This document shows positions 22,612-34,925 of a stretch of 64,000 nucleotides of DNA, piece by piece. The stretch is from Podospora comata (lineage: Eukaryota > Ascomycota > Sordariomycetes > Sordariales > Podosporaceae). Each line of letters starts with the position of its first letter. Positions within the stretch are counted from its first letter, which is position 1. The translations under genes were made by a program, and so were the position numbers. The notes under the pieces are model-generated. The model made no database searches. It had not been told where the DNA came from and saw only the letters and a program-made list of their open reading frames with translations. The stretch lies in NCBI GenBank assembly GCA_017354895.1, contig CP071497.1:3162001-3226000 (forward strand), given 5' to 3'.

Positions 22612-23446
22612 TAGCAGAGTCGAATAAACAGTAATAGGAGAGTCGGATAATCAGTAATAGTTACAGACGGAAATTTAATGTGGCTTCAGTACCTAGGATA
22701 TGGTCACATCGACCGACGATCGGTATGATTAAGTTGTGGAATATAAACCTCTACATTAAACACATTGATAGGTGGTCAGATCCCGCTACCAATATCCGAC
22801 CTACATCTGATGTGGCTGCAGATTGAACATTCCAAAAAAAAATATCTACAGTAGCTGGTGGATGCATTGCCATGGTGGCTGATGAGCACGAGAGGAGCCA
22901 GGCTCAGCTCGGCACCTCCCTGGAGCCCCTCATCTTTGCCCCAGCCACATACTGCAAGCGCAGCGCTCACCCCTATCAAATCAGTCTGGGCAGCAAGCAA
23001 ACAGACCTGTTCCTAAGTTAAACAGGTGTAAGTCCAAAAAGCAGAAGAACCGGGCACATCAAGCGATACCTAAGTATAAGTCGTCAATAGCATAATGCCT
23101 ACATACTTCTTCACTTAACCTGTATTGATGGCGAAACTATCAACATTACCTTAATGCCCTGAGCTTGTAAGAGATTCCAAAAAGTTTCCGACGAACCGAT
23201 AGACCGCTACCTTACGCCAGCCTATCTTGAGGGAGCTCGGGTGGCTTGCACACGACATAACTGCCAGGCAGGTACCTACGTACCTTGTGATCAGCCTTTG
23301 GTTTTGCAAACATAGGTACCCTCCAATCACAATACGAAATGTGGGAGGCGGGGTCAGCAGATTTTCAGGCTTCTCTCCACAACAACAGAAAATTACGGCA
23401 GCAAACAACCAAAAGCCAAGGACGAGAAAAGAAAAACACAACAATA
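22612..23446. other. spacer between P450 and the small Cys-rich gene
   Basis: Fairly AT-rich, with a short direct repeat of an ATAGGAGAGTCGGATAA-like unit at 22615-22660 and GGTACCTA palindromic words at 23271-23286 and 23313-23320. No gene recognised. Confidence 0.5.
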
Positions 23447-23934
23447 ATGTCATCGTCTAAGGGAACCGCCATCCAGGTTTGGTATTGTGTAAGTGGAATA
23501 GTGTTGTTCGGTTCATACGCGCCTATCTTCTGACCTCGATACAGGGCGACTGTACCTATGGGCCCCTCAATTATACCTTGGACCCGTACTGCCCAAGCTG
23601 CGGTCACTCGCGATGCGCATATTGCACGTACACGGTGGGTACAATCAAGACAAGAGATGGCGGCGGTTACCAGTCATCGTCAGGCAATCTGTCGCGCCCC
23701 CGGGAGATGCAAGAGCCTCTTCACGGCTCTTCTTCTGCTCCTGAACCAGAAACGAACGCGAAGAGCGGCATACCCCCTGCCAGACTCAAGGACCCTCAAT
23801 TGAGTACCAATGAACGACCCCAATCCGAGATAAGCCCTGAGGGCAGCACCTCATCCACCATTGAACCTTCAGTATTGTCCGAAACGAGCTTTTCCGGGCA
23901 AGCTCGGGCCAAATACAGGGCTGCAGTGCCATAG
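23447..23934 (+). CDS. small protein with a Cys-rich zinc-ribbon-like N-terminus, 143 aa
   Basis: Exons 23447-23488 and 23545-23934, donor GTAAGT, acceptor ACAG, phase 0. The joined N-terminus has the pattern W-x-C-x2-C, then 13 residues on C-x2-C-x-H-x-R-C-x2-C. This is a compact set of six Cys and one His suited to bind zinc. The remaining 100 residues are Ser/Pro/Glu-rich and likely disordered. Short proteins with this N-terminal pattern are common in ascomycetes and mostly uncharacterised. It lies between the P450 and the 3' end of the PKS, so it could be a cluster passenger or a regulator; neither is shown. Confidence 0.65.
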
Positions 23935-24716
23935 CCCTCCCAAATCGAGACGAGAAAAGACATTACTTCTGAAGAACTCCACGTGGCAAATGACCCCAGC
24001 AAACAACAGTGGAGTGAATCCAAGTTATATCCTACTAGCGTTCCCCAAGCACACGCGATCAAGCTCGACGAGCTAAGGGCTCGTTCTTCTTCGAAACAAA
24101 CCTCTAGATCCACATAGATGTCAGCAGAAGTCCGTGCCTACAGTACAGGCTTTCCAGACAACACGAACCTTGTGGCAGCATCGTCGAAATATGATCTCTG
24201 ATAGGCTTCAAAATGAGCCATCAGCGAGCCATGCCCAGGTCTCATGGACATGTGTAAGCCTATCCTCTTACAAGATATATCTTCTGTGACATATTGGTGA
24301 CATATTGGTGACATCTCCCTATCATGAAAATCTACCAGAGGTGCGGTCACCGCCTACACATTCACATGCCAGTGTCACAGCTCCAAGCCGCCATAGATTT
24401 TGCGGCTCAGGCTGCCGGCCCAAATGCCCATACCGTTACCAGCAGGAGTGCTTGGTTCCGTGGGCCTGTGGCACTATAATGTGAGAGGAATATCTTCACG
24501 AGAGCTGTTGGTTGAATATCAGTAATAGCCCTCTGTGCGTAGATGGCAAACGGAGTAAGAGATGGAGCATGGGGGACCATATTGTGAAGAGGATCGTGTG
24601 ATGTTGGTAGAGTCCGCGGCCTTGAAGCAGGAAGCTGCAGCCACATGTACCGAGACAACCGAACTGTTCTTTACTTTTTTCATTATAGGTAGTTACCAGC
24701 ATGTAGGTGCCTCCCA
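23935..24716. other. spacer between convergent small gene and HR-PKS
   Basis: 3' regions of two convergent genes. A 12-base unit (TATTGGTGACA) is repeated in tandem at 24291-24314. No gene recognised. Confidence 0.5.
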
Positions 24717-27700
24717 TTAAGCTTGCTCGTCCACCAACCTCCTCATCTTCTTGATGGTTGCAGTGCCCAAATCATGCAACGTGCCACCACCCATGATTTC
24801 CAAAGTCGTCACCTCAACGCCAAACGTCAGTTTCCACCAACGACGTAGTTCAACTGCCATCAGAGAATCCACCCCTAGCTGTTGCAGCGTCTGCCCAACA
24901 TTTACATCCTGATCGTCCGACATCATGATAGCTCGAACTCGTCTTCCAATCTCCAGACCGAAAACATCCGCCGCTCCCGCTTCTTCCAGGACAGTCAGAT
25001 TTCCACGAGCCCGAAAAGCCAGCTCTTCCGCCGCGGTGAGGGAAGTGCCGATTTTTGATACACCGGCTTCTGCTTCACTAACAATGTTGTGGTGTGACCC
25101 CATCAGCGGATCTCGTCGCCAAGGTGCCCGGCATTTCGGATCTGATAACGGCACCTCGGAACGAACAGCCATGACGATGTGACCATCATCACTGCACTGG
25201 AGCTCATCGACACCGCTCTGTGGTCCTTGATGTTGTACTGAGAACTCCACGAAATCAAGAAATTCCCTCTCTGTCAAGAGATGGAAGCCAGATCCTTGGA
25301 CCTTTCTCATCGCTGCCGGATTCTCCTCAATGAAGCCCGCCCCAGAGATCGGACCAACCAGTAGCACCGATGATGGCAGACCGAGCCCTCGCCGATAGTG
25401 AGAGAAGGACTCGAGAAACGTGCAGGCCGCCGCGTAGTTGCTTTCTCCCGGTTGATGGGCAATGGTCAAAGCTGAGCTTGTCATCAAGAAAAAGTCGAGT
25501 GGCATGTCAGAGAGAGCATGGTGCAGATTCCATGCGCCATCAACTTTTGGAGCCACGGCTGCTTGCCAGTCTTCATGGCTCAAAGTGATTCCTGGAGCTT
25601 CTCGTTGAACCATTGCCAGATGCATAACACCCCGGACGGGGGTAGGCGCCTGAGCAATTGCACGCTTGACATCCTGCATGTTGTCAACGCATCCTGCCAC
25701 GGGGATGCCAAGGCACCCGAGGCTTCTCAGTTCCACGATGAAGTCCTTGTCTTGTTGACTGATGCCTGCGCTTCGGGTTAAGAAAATGATGCACCCAGCA
25801 CCTCGCTCCGCCATCCAGGTTGCTATCGACTTGCCCAATCCACCGAGACCACCTGACAGCAAATACGTAGCATTGGGATCGAATTGGCAGACTCTTCTCT
25901 CCAGCGGTGCGGCTATAATTGTGTCGAGATTGTCCGGCAGTTTGACGACGCCCTTGCCAATGTGATCAGCGTCTTGAAGCCAACAGTATGCTGTTTTCAC
26001 CTCGTCTGCATCAAAGGTCTGGATTCGATCATGTATCCTCAGTCTCCCTTCAGATATCCATTGGAAAACCTGATTCAGTGACCTAATTATTGTTAGAAGA
26101 TATTGGATCTCGGCCCATTTGGAGTTGGTTGACTCACCTCTGCATAATTGCTGGTCTTTTCAGCGCCAAGGCTGCTATGTCAACGCAAATAAACGATCTG
26201 TTCTGCAAAAACGGCTCCATGTCAAGTGTTCCGCGTCCTAAGATGTCCGACTTGCCCAGCTCAATCATTTTTCCCATCTCGGCGACGCATTTCCATGACG
26301 CATGAAGGAGAGGGCCAGAAAGAGAGTTTAGTACGACGTCTACGCCCTGGCCTTTGGTCATTCGCATGATTCCCTCAACAAAGCTATTATCACGGGAGTT
26401 GAAGATCTGATCTCGAGCAAGTCCAAACTTCTCCATCGCATAGTTGACCTTTTTTTGTGAGCCGACGGTAACGAACACTTCGGCACCGATCATTTGGCAG
26501 ATCTGGATGGCAGCAAGTCCTACGCCGCCACATCCGGAGTGGATGAGTATAGTCTATAAAGCGTCAGGAATGTTGAGCGACTCGCTTGAGTCCAACTGGA
26601 CAACTTACCTGACCGGCTGATAAGTGAGCCACTTCAATGAGGGCATAGAAAACTGTAATATAGACCACAGGAATAGCAGCCGCTTGTTCAAACTGCATGT
26701 CGTCGGGGATTTTCACACAGTTTAGGCCATGGAGGACAGCGTGTGTCGAGAAGCAACCGTTTCCGTTAAAGCCTGCCACTCGATCACCAACGACAAGATG
26801 CTTGACGTTCGCTCCAACCTGAGAGATAATGCCTGACACTTCGACGCCAATCGGAATCTCGTCGGATCCAAAGTCGATCAACCCTAGGGCACCCACGACA
26901 TCCTGACGATTGTTAGCTGAAAGATTCATGACGGACTACCACAAACGACCTACCTTGAAATTCAGCCCAACAGCTTTGGTTTCAAGCACCACCTCATCAG
27001 GGCCAAGACTGTCACTGTCGACAAGATATGTCTTCCAACGAAGTGAAGACAGCGCCCCCACCTGGCCCAACTCAAGCCGCTTAGCGATGGCATCCGTATT
27101 TGAAACAGACGAATGGCTTTCAGTAGTTGTGTCTGTAAGGATAGAAATCGACTCCAAGCGAGGTACTTGCACCAGTCCCCCTCGAACAACAAACACGTGG
27201 TCTTCTTCAACACGACGCCCGTCGTCCCGCTCCACAATCTTCTTCAAGACATCTATCACAAGCCGCGCAAAATCTGGCTCGTCGTCTGCAATTTCAAGTG
27301 TGAAGAACGGGAGTGAGTTTTCATTGCGAAAGACGCCCAATGCTCCAGGGGTCTGGCCTGCGCGTGGATTCTCACATCCAGGGGAGGACGTCAGGGGCAT
27401 CAGCCAGAGAAGCTCTTTGGACTTGTACCCCTCGCAGAGGCGTTGGAATGCTTGAAATCGGGTTGGGGAGATATCCTCGAAAAAGGGCGACTCGTGGTCC
27501 AGTGTTGAGATGACAAGCATGTCTGGGGGCAGCTCCTCTCCTAGCTTCACTTTAAGGACCTCGTAGCGGTCAGACTCAAGGCCGCATATGAGCTTCTTGG
27601 TTACCGGGGAATCGGGATCGTCGTGAAGGAGAGCAATCTTTCCAGCAGCGATCTCAGCAAGCTGATGTACCGGGGGTGCTTGAGCAAGCAGTGTGGTGCA

Positions 27701-30700
27701 CATGTGGAAAGGTTCAGCCGCGTCAAGCACCGTGGTAGTAACCCCTGAAAAGCCCGCCGCCCGCAGCTCAGTGTCCCAACGTGCAACAGACACATGCGGT
27801 GCCCACTTGCGGTCGTCAGCTGCCCCCAGCCACCAGCCGGGAAAATAGCCAAAGACCAATCCTGGGACAAAGGTGTGACCACAGATTTCTGTCAATAGGA
27901 GCTGACCTCCTGGTCGTAGGAGAGTCTTAAGTCCAGAAAGGGACTCATGCAGCGAGGGCAACGCATGGATGACATTGACAGCCACGATGAGATCATAGCT
28001 TTGAGGCTCAAAGCCCTGCTCGAGAGGATTGCTAGATGCGTCAAGTACTCTGTACTCCATGTTCGATTGATCCTTGAACCTGGCTTGAGCTTCAGGAAAG
28101 AAGCCTGCGGATACGTCGGTAAAGGTGTACTGAGCATAAGGGGGCTTTTGACCTGGGAGCACGATTCCTTCGAGGATTGCTGAGGTGGTTCCACCAGTGC
28201 CGGCGCCGATTTCTAAGATGCGGAGTCCGGGTTTGCTCACACAGAGAGACTTGACGAGAGGGGAAACGTCAAAGGTCATGCCTCGGTAGAGTTCTCTGAG
28301 TAGACCGTCGTGAATGAGAAGCTCAATGGCTGTGATGTCTTCCTTCAAGAGCCACTCGGTGTTCATGTAGACCCTGTGCATTGCTTTCCAAATACCGTCT
28401 TCTGGGGAGCGATCCTGAAGTGTGCTCAATCGACTCTTGATGGCGGTATTCCGGTCATATATCTCTAGGCCGAGGAAATTGGACACAGCTTCGCTGCCGA
28501 GGACCGGGTACCTGCCTTCAAGTGCCCCGAGGCGACATCGCTGAAGCCACAGTTTATACATCTTCAGGTGTTCAGCCTCTGGTTCCATGGCGCGGGATGC
28601 CTCTTCCATGTCGAGCAACATCAACAGCGCGAGCTCCTCAACCAGAAGTCTGTTCTTAGGCATGGTGGCTGGGGTATTTGGCGGAATAATGAGAGCCTCC
28701 TTTTTGGCAAAGTCCACATGCGGATGCCATGTTACGCGACAAGCTGCGTGTCTGTCGACATCAACCTTCTCCTCGTCGTCCAGACGCGAGACCTTGAAGC
28801 CCCGAAGTCGAAGGGCAAGACTACTATCAGGACCTCGAGCGTTTACCTCGGTGCGTTTTGGGTCGATGGAAGCTTTCGCTTCGGCAGCCAACGGTATTGT
28901 GTCGGTAAGGGAGGCGTGCACATCGATTTCCTCGATCAAAGAAGGGATAGCCAGCTTCTCAATGTTCCTCCCGCTTCCCTTTGCCATGGCCACCAGTATC
29001 ATCTGGAAACATGCGTCCAGTGCGGTGGGGTGGATGTGGTAGGAAGACTCCCTCAGGCCGTTCAGTGGAGCCTCTACTTGACCGATAGCATGGGTGTTAA
29101 CGGGACATGCTTCGATGTGCTTGAGCCTGCGGAACGTTGGTCCGAACTCGATACCGATTCTCCCAAAGCTGGAGTACATCTTTTGGGAGGATACCTTTCT
29201 TGGGAGGCTAGTTGGAGCATTCTCGGCTTTCACTGAGCGCTTGGCCGCCGGCTTTACCAGGCCTTCACAGTGCTTAATCCAGCCAGATCCCGTAAAGGAA
29301 GATATGCTAAAGTGATAAAACCCCGAGTCTGCTTTTTCCGTCAGCCTCTGTGGCCGAAGAGAAGTCACAATCTCAGCGGCTTTCCCCCGATGAAGCAGCA
29401 AGGCAGTGTGCACGACAATGTTCCGCAGGCTGTATCCAGTCTCAACTTTTGTCAGCTGTCGGATTGCTTCACCCGCCATGGCGACATAGCCGGCAAAGGG
29501 GAAGACAATGTCACCCTTGACCTTGTGGTCAGCAAGCCACTCTTCGTCTTCTACGTCGAGAAGATTACGCCAGGAGGGTTCGAGGCCAGAGCTCTCTTCA
29601 GTGCGGCGGCCGAGGAGGGCATGCCGGCTGAACTCTGCTTGCCTCCAATCTTTGCTGATCCGGCTTTCGTTCCAGTAACGAGTGGAGTGGTTCCAGGAGT
29701 ATGGTGCCAGATCGTGGAGGACTTTTCCGGAGAGGAATGAGGCGAAGTCGATGGTCAGTCCATGCTGCCAAAGGGAGCCCAAGGCTGTGAGGAAGGTCTT
29801 GCTGGAGTTTTCTTTGCGAATGGCCGTAGGGATGTACTCGAACGCAACGCTATTATGGGTGGCAATCTGCCGCAGTGGCCCCTTAAGTTGAGAGTGTGGT
29901 CCAACCTCCAAGAAAACGGAGTTCGGAAGGCTCTCCATCACAGATCTTGCCGCAGAAAGGAACTTGACTTTGGAGGTGAGATTTGTTGCCCAGTACGAGA
30001 GGTCAATGGGGTCCTCATGAAGATCTCCCGAAACAGTTGAGTACCAGGGAATAGTTGGTTTCCGTTGTTGGTTGGCATCTGGAAGCTCTCGTCTAAGAAG
30101 CTCCAGATATCGAGTAGCGGGTTCATTCATGTGAGACGAGTGATAGGCCGTATTGACTGCTAGTTTCTTGCAGAAAGCTTCAGGAAATGCGTTCCTGACA
30201 GCCGACATGGTCTGCTCAACAGCAGGTATATCGCCGGATATTGTTGTTGAGTTTGGACTGTTTTCTGCTGCAATTGTTGCACGATCAGCAAGGGATAGGG
30301 TCACATCTTCTGATCCCAAGCCCACGGCGGCCATAGCACCAGGCCGGACGCTCTCCTTCATGATAAAGCCCCTGTAGTATGCGATGATGATAGCCTCTGA
30401 CAAACTTAGCACTCCTGCTGCATAAGCACCGGCTATTTCTCCGCTGGAGTGACCGATCACAGCATCCGGGTGAATGCCCTTCCCTGCGAGAGACCGAACG
30501 AGGGCGAGCTGCAGCGCTGTACAGAGTGGCTGAGAGAATTCAGCTTCGTAGATCTGGGATTCCTCTGGCCGCTTCAAGAGCTCATCTACACCACAGGGAG
30601 TCAGTTGTCCTTCTCCATCTTAGCGGTATGGGTCAGCTGGGACAGTGATCTTACCTTCCAGGGACCATGCCGGAGGGTTCTCCGAGGATTGCAACACGTC

Positions 30701-32719
30701 GTTCATGACCGAGATGTCGTTCCTAAACTCTGGATCTTCTCTAAGTAGCTCTAGTCCCATCTGCGGCCACTGAGCACCCTGTCCGGAGAAAACCATGACA
30801 ACCTTGGGTGGCTGGGCGTCTGCTTTACGGGCTGGTACTGGCTCTTCAGGTCCATCCTTTCCAGCAATAAAGAAGCTGCGATGACTCAAATGCTCCCGAT
30901 GTAAGGCTAGAGTGTAGCTGAGATGTTTGAGGTTGTCTTGGTGCTGGTGGTTGTAGTTGGTGATGTTGTCGGTGTTTTGCTTCAGCGAAGAAGGGCAGTT
31001 GGCGGAGACTAGGAGAAGCGAGGGGGAACTGGTGTCTTGAGCTTTTTCATCGATCAGGCTTGCCACCAGACTTGGGCAGAATTCTTTGACTGTCTCGACA
31101 ATCACCTGTTCATGGAAGATTAGAATCTCGATCAAGAGGGCTTGCCACGGAAGTTATAGCACTTACGTGAGCGTTGGCCCCTCCGATTCCAAACGAGTTG
31201 ATGCTGATTCGTTCTGATCGGTCGACTGGCCACTGAGTTGGCTTCATCGGCACTTCCAACCGACCTTGCTCGAAAGGAACTATGCTTCGTCAGTCTCGTC
31301 ACCAGAGAGAAGCTATTGACCGAGAATCTTACTGTTCGGAGCGGGGTTGTGGAACTTGATCTGGGGCGGGATGACTTTCTTTTCCAGCGTCAAGACCGCT
31401 TTGATCAAGCTCGTCAAGCCAGACGCCCCTTCGGAATGCCCGATGTTTGCTTTGACCTAGGCAGTGTCAGAACAAAAGGCGTTGTTGTTCTCAGGAGGCA
31501 CACTCACTGAGCCCATTAGAATCCCTGCGCCGCCAAAGACGTCGGCAACGGCGATGGCTTCTTTGCGGTCACCTTCCTTGGTTCCAGTTCCATGACACTG
31601 CAAGAAAACCGATCAGCATCGTCACATGCGAGTCTGAAAGGGTTCGCTTACCTCAATGTATCCCGTGTCTTTGAAATCCAATCCCGTAGACTCATACACA
31701 GACCGGATCAAAGCAGCTTGCGTAGCACTATCCGGAGAGATGAGACCATCGCGGCTATGACCGTTGGCGTTGGTCCCAGACCCCCGGATCACAGCCCTAA
31801 CAGGGTTCCCATCCCGAACCGCATCATCAAGTCTCTTGAGAAACACAGCATTAACCCCCTCAGCTCGCCCATACCCATCCGCCGCGGCATCAAATGGCTT
31901 GCAAGATCCTTCAGGCGAGAAGATACCCTCCGAAGTCAAGATCTCGTACCCCTTCGGCGTCAAGATCAAGCTTGACCCACCAACAACAGCAGCATCCGCA
32001 TCGCCAGCCTGCAACACACGACATGCCTCGTGCAAAGCAACCAACGAAGCGGAACACCCCGTCTTGATAACCATGCTTGGCCCACTCAAGCCAAATTCGT
32101 AGGACACCCGGTTGGCGAGCAAAAGATCCATATGACCGACATTGTGTCCGCTCCCGCCCTGTAAGCTGTCCTTGGCTTGCATCAACAGCCAGTCCTCCCC
32201 AAAGGTTCCAATGTAGCACCCAATTCGCTTGCCTCGGTATTGGGTCTCTCCCGCGTTCTCGAGACATTCTCTCGTCACTTCGAGGAGCTGGCGAATCTGG
32301 GGGTCCATTCGTTCTAGCTCGGCCTTGCGGCAGCTAAAGAAAGAGGTGTCAAAAGCGGCGATGTCATGATCGAGGAAGTAGCCGTGTTGCGGGACGAGGC
32401 CGACGGAGCTGTGTTCTTTGCTGAAGCCGAGGGCGTTGAAGCGGCTTTTGGGGATAGGGGTGCGCATGTCGCGGCCGTTGTAGAGGGCGTCCCAGAAAGA
32501 GGTGGCGTCGTTGATTCCGCCTGGGAGGCGGAGGGCGAGGCCGCAGATTGCGATGGGGGCCTGGCAGGTAACAGGGTCACTGTTGGAGGAAGGGGGAGTG
32601 GTGGCTCCAGTCTCGAGGGAGATTGTGGTGGATGTGTTCCCGCCTTCTGAGGATCTCAACAGCAGGTTCCCATTTTCAGAGCTTGTGTCTGGATGAGTAT
32701 TAGTGACGGCGTCGGTCAT
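24717..32719 (-). CDS. highly reducing type I polyketide synthase (KS-AT-DH-CMeT-ER-KR-ACP), nine exons, 2517 aa
   Basis: Exons (minus): 32719-31652, 31597-31508, 31456-31333, 31279-31167, 31105-30655, 30585-26954, 26902-26609, 26553-26138 and 26082-24717; all joints keep frame. KS: Cys222 in [12 protein letters not shown], His358 in HGTGT, His393 in [21 protein letters not shown] and Ser662 in GHSSGE. DH: His969 ([11 protein letters not shown]) and Asp1139 (HPTALDAC). CMeT: EIGAGTGG near 1410. ER: about 1780-2060 with [21 protein letters not shown] near 2143 and Tyr in SNYAAAC. ACP: Ser2469 in LGVDSL. Every active-site residue I looked for is present, so the enzyme should make a C-methylated, fully reducible chain. 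There is no thioesterase, reductase or NRPS module at the end, as is usual for this class. Confidence 0.95.
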
Positions 32720-34190
32720 GATGAAGTCTGTACAGCGTTGGTCAAGAAGCAGTTGGGGAAGGCCTGGCGTCCACAGCTGAAAGAGGAAAGACCTTGGAAT
32801 CCCCGGTATGTGTGTCTTGACGAGGGTGTCCCTGATTTTTCATCCATGGCCACTGAAGCCGCGCATCGTGCCCTCGCATCTGCCGGCGTCCATCCCTGTG
32901 GCTGAAGAGCTGGCACAAGTTCTAAGCTTGTGAAATGTCAAAAGTTCATGATCTAATGGCGACTTCTTCTGCAGTCAGCAGGTTATGTGCTTGCCTATCA
33001 CATCGATGACGGCCGTTGATTGGACTGCATGACATCCCTAGCCTTTTATCTTGACATTATGGAATGCGATCAGATGTTCCAAAATGTTGTTGGGTCGCTA
33101 AGGTGAGGAGTAACACGGGTTTTATGACATTCTGCATGATGACCGCAGGTTTTGGCTCGGGATTTAGTAGATCTAGTCCGAAAAGGAACAATTAGCGTAT
33201 TATCTTGATGCTGAGGTTTCACAACAGAAATGTAGAGAACCTGTGTTCATGTCGGCTTGTGTTACCTGTGATTTGTAATGCCTTGCGTCCCACTAAGTAC
33301 TGTGGCACCCAGGTAAGACCAGTAGCGCCCGTAGCAGTCTGTTATGCGAACAGCTTTTCTTTTTCTCATTTGCCATCCTGATTCATTTCTCTCCAGTAGT
33401 ATCAGCAACTTCGACCTGGCTTGATATTGATAACGGAGCTGCTTTTCAACATCTTGACTTTGGAGCAGAAGTTTGGCAAGGCGTATATGTACATTCCGGA
33501 AAGGGGGCCCTTTGGTGTTACGGTGGGCACGAATGGTGCAGGGTTGGTGTCGATCGAACCGAGGGATGGGATGTCATGACCTTGCCAAGAGAGACAGTAG
33601 AGAGATGATTGAAGTCGGTGGGTGCTAATGAGAAGAGAATGAAGAAGTATTTTATCTCAGGGTTTTGTGTTGATGACTGCGTAGTGGGTGGAGGATCAAG
33701 AGAGGTCGGTTGGATTTGTTGAGTTATCAAAGAAAAGAAATATCGCGATCTTGACGGGCCGAGGCTTGAGATGGTCGGATATCGGGGCTGAGACTTAACA
33801 GTAATGGGAATGATGGCGTAATATTAATAATTCGATACAGCTAACAGGAGTCTTACCTGTGTGTGTTGGTAAATCGCTCATCTCATGATTTGAGCTAACA
33901 GACCAACACTTTGATGGGTCACTATGGTGATTGTGATCATTGGGTGTTTCCATTGTCTTGTATTCCACAGGCTGCGTCTGTTTGATGCAATCCATGCCGT
34001 TTGGCCTCCATGTTTGCTTCTCCGAGCTTGTGTTTTGAGCACAGTAATGATTTATTCTTTCATTGATATCTCTGACTGTGGCTCATGTTCTGGCATCTCT
34101 CATCCTGTCCATCGCTATGAGGACTTACGCACGTAGGTACCTAGTAAACCTCCCTGGTTTGACGTAACCACGGCGGCGATTCGTGGTGGT
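32720..34190. other. 1.5-kb spacer upstream of the HR-PKS
   Basis: Contains the PKS promoter and the 3' side of the coiled-coil gene. Short open frames only. No cluster regulator gene is present. TAGGTACCTAG lies at 34134-34144. Confidence 0.5.
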
Positions 34191-34925
34191 TTAACCTGTG
34201 TGAGGAATGCGGCCATGGAATCCTCTCATACGCTCCTGCAACATCTGGATGTGCCCCTCGTTGCACTGCTCTTGGCTCTGAACAGTGGAAATCTGGCGCT
34301 CAGACTCCTGAAGAGCTTTCACAAGTTCTGAGACTTGGTGTTGTAGCATCCGGCTTTTCATGGATTCATCGCTCCACCATCGTAGCACCATTGCAACTGC
34401 CTCGTCATCCGGGTCGCTCACGGAGAGGTTTAGGAAGAATGTCTTGGACATTTGAGTCGTATCTGGCGAGGTCGGGGGGCCATAGCTATGGATCGTGTTG
34501 GTTGATGCGGACGTGTGGCTCTCTTTCTGATCGATCCCAGTCTGGATGTCCAAGGGAGCTTTGGGATTAGTCGCCAACAGGCTCTCGGTCAGAGTTGGCG
34601 TGCTGACAGTGTGCGAAGCGCGAGTGTCGAGACGTTCATGATAGTCTGAGGTGCTCCCTTTGGGATCTTGATGGCTCTGGCATTTGGGAACCCCAGCCAT
34701 ATCCTCTCTTTTCCCCTCCTCGGTCCCTGTCTTGAGCGAGTCGATGCTGGTTTCCATCGACCTGATTGAGCTTTCACGATGGGCAATCAACTTTTCCATC
34801 CCGTTGGTCCTGACTTGAAGTAATCCAAAGCCTCGTTTTACCGCCAGAACACTGAGTTTATCGTCGATCATTTGGCTTCTTAGCTCTTGGATCCCCTGTT
34901 CTGCCAATGAAGCGAGCTGATCCAT
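34191..34925 (-). CDS. hypothetical coiled-coil protein, 244 aa
   Basis: Single open frame; start set at MDQLASLAEQG because the upstream codon is not ATG. The N-terminal 65 residues and C-terminal 60 residues have heptad-like Leu/Ile/Val spacing with many charged residues, typical of coiled coil. The middle is Ser/Thr/Pro-rich and hydrophilic. No enzyme domain, signal peptide or membrane segment. It is divergent from the coiled-coil gene at 35816, which has a similar C-terminal segment (ESERQI...NEGHIQMLQERM against ESYDIT...NQRYIESLQNQL). The two may be diverged relatives. Function unknown. Confidence 0.6.
   Translation of the reverse strand: MDQLASLAEQGIQELRSQMIDDKLSVLAVKRGFGLLQVRTNGMEKLIAHRESSIRSMETSIDSLKTGTEEGKREDMAGVPKCQSHQDPKGSTSDYHERLDTRASHTVSTPTLTESLLATNPKAPLDIQTGIDQKESHTSASTNTIHSYGPPTSPDTTQMSKTFFLNLSVSDPDDEAVAMVLRWWSDESMKSRMLQHQVSELVKALQESERQISTVQSQEQCNEGHIQMLQERMRGFHGRIPHTG

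Noticed and set aside
33100-33300. Possible RIP-mutated repeat remnant upstream of the PKS
   Set aside because: The base composition is only mildly AT-rich and I found no second copy, terminal repeat or coding remnant.
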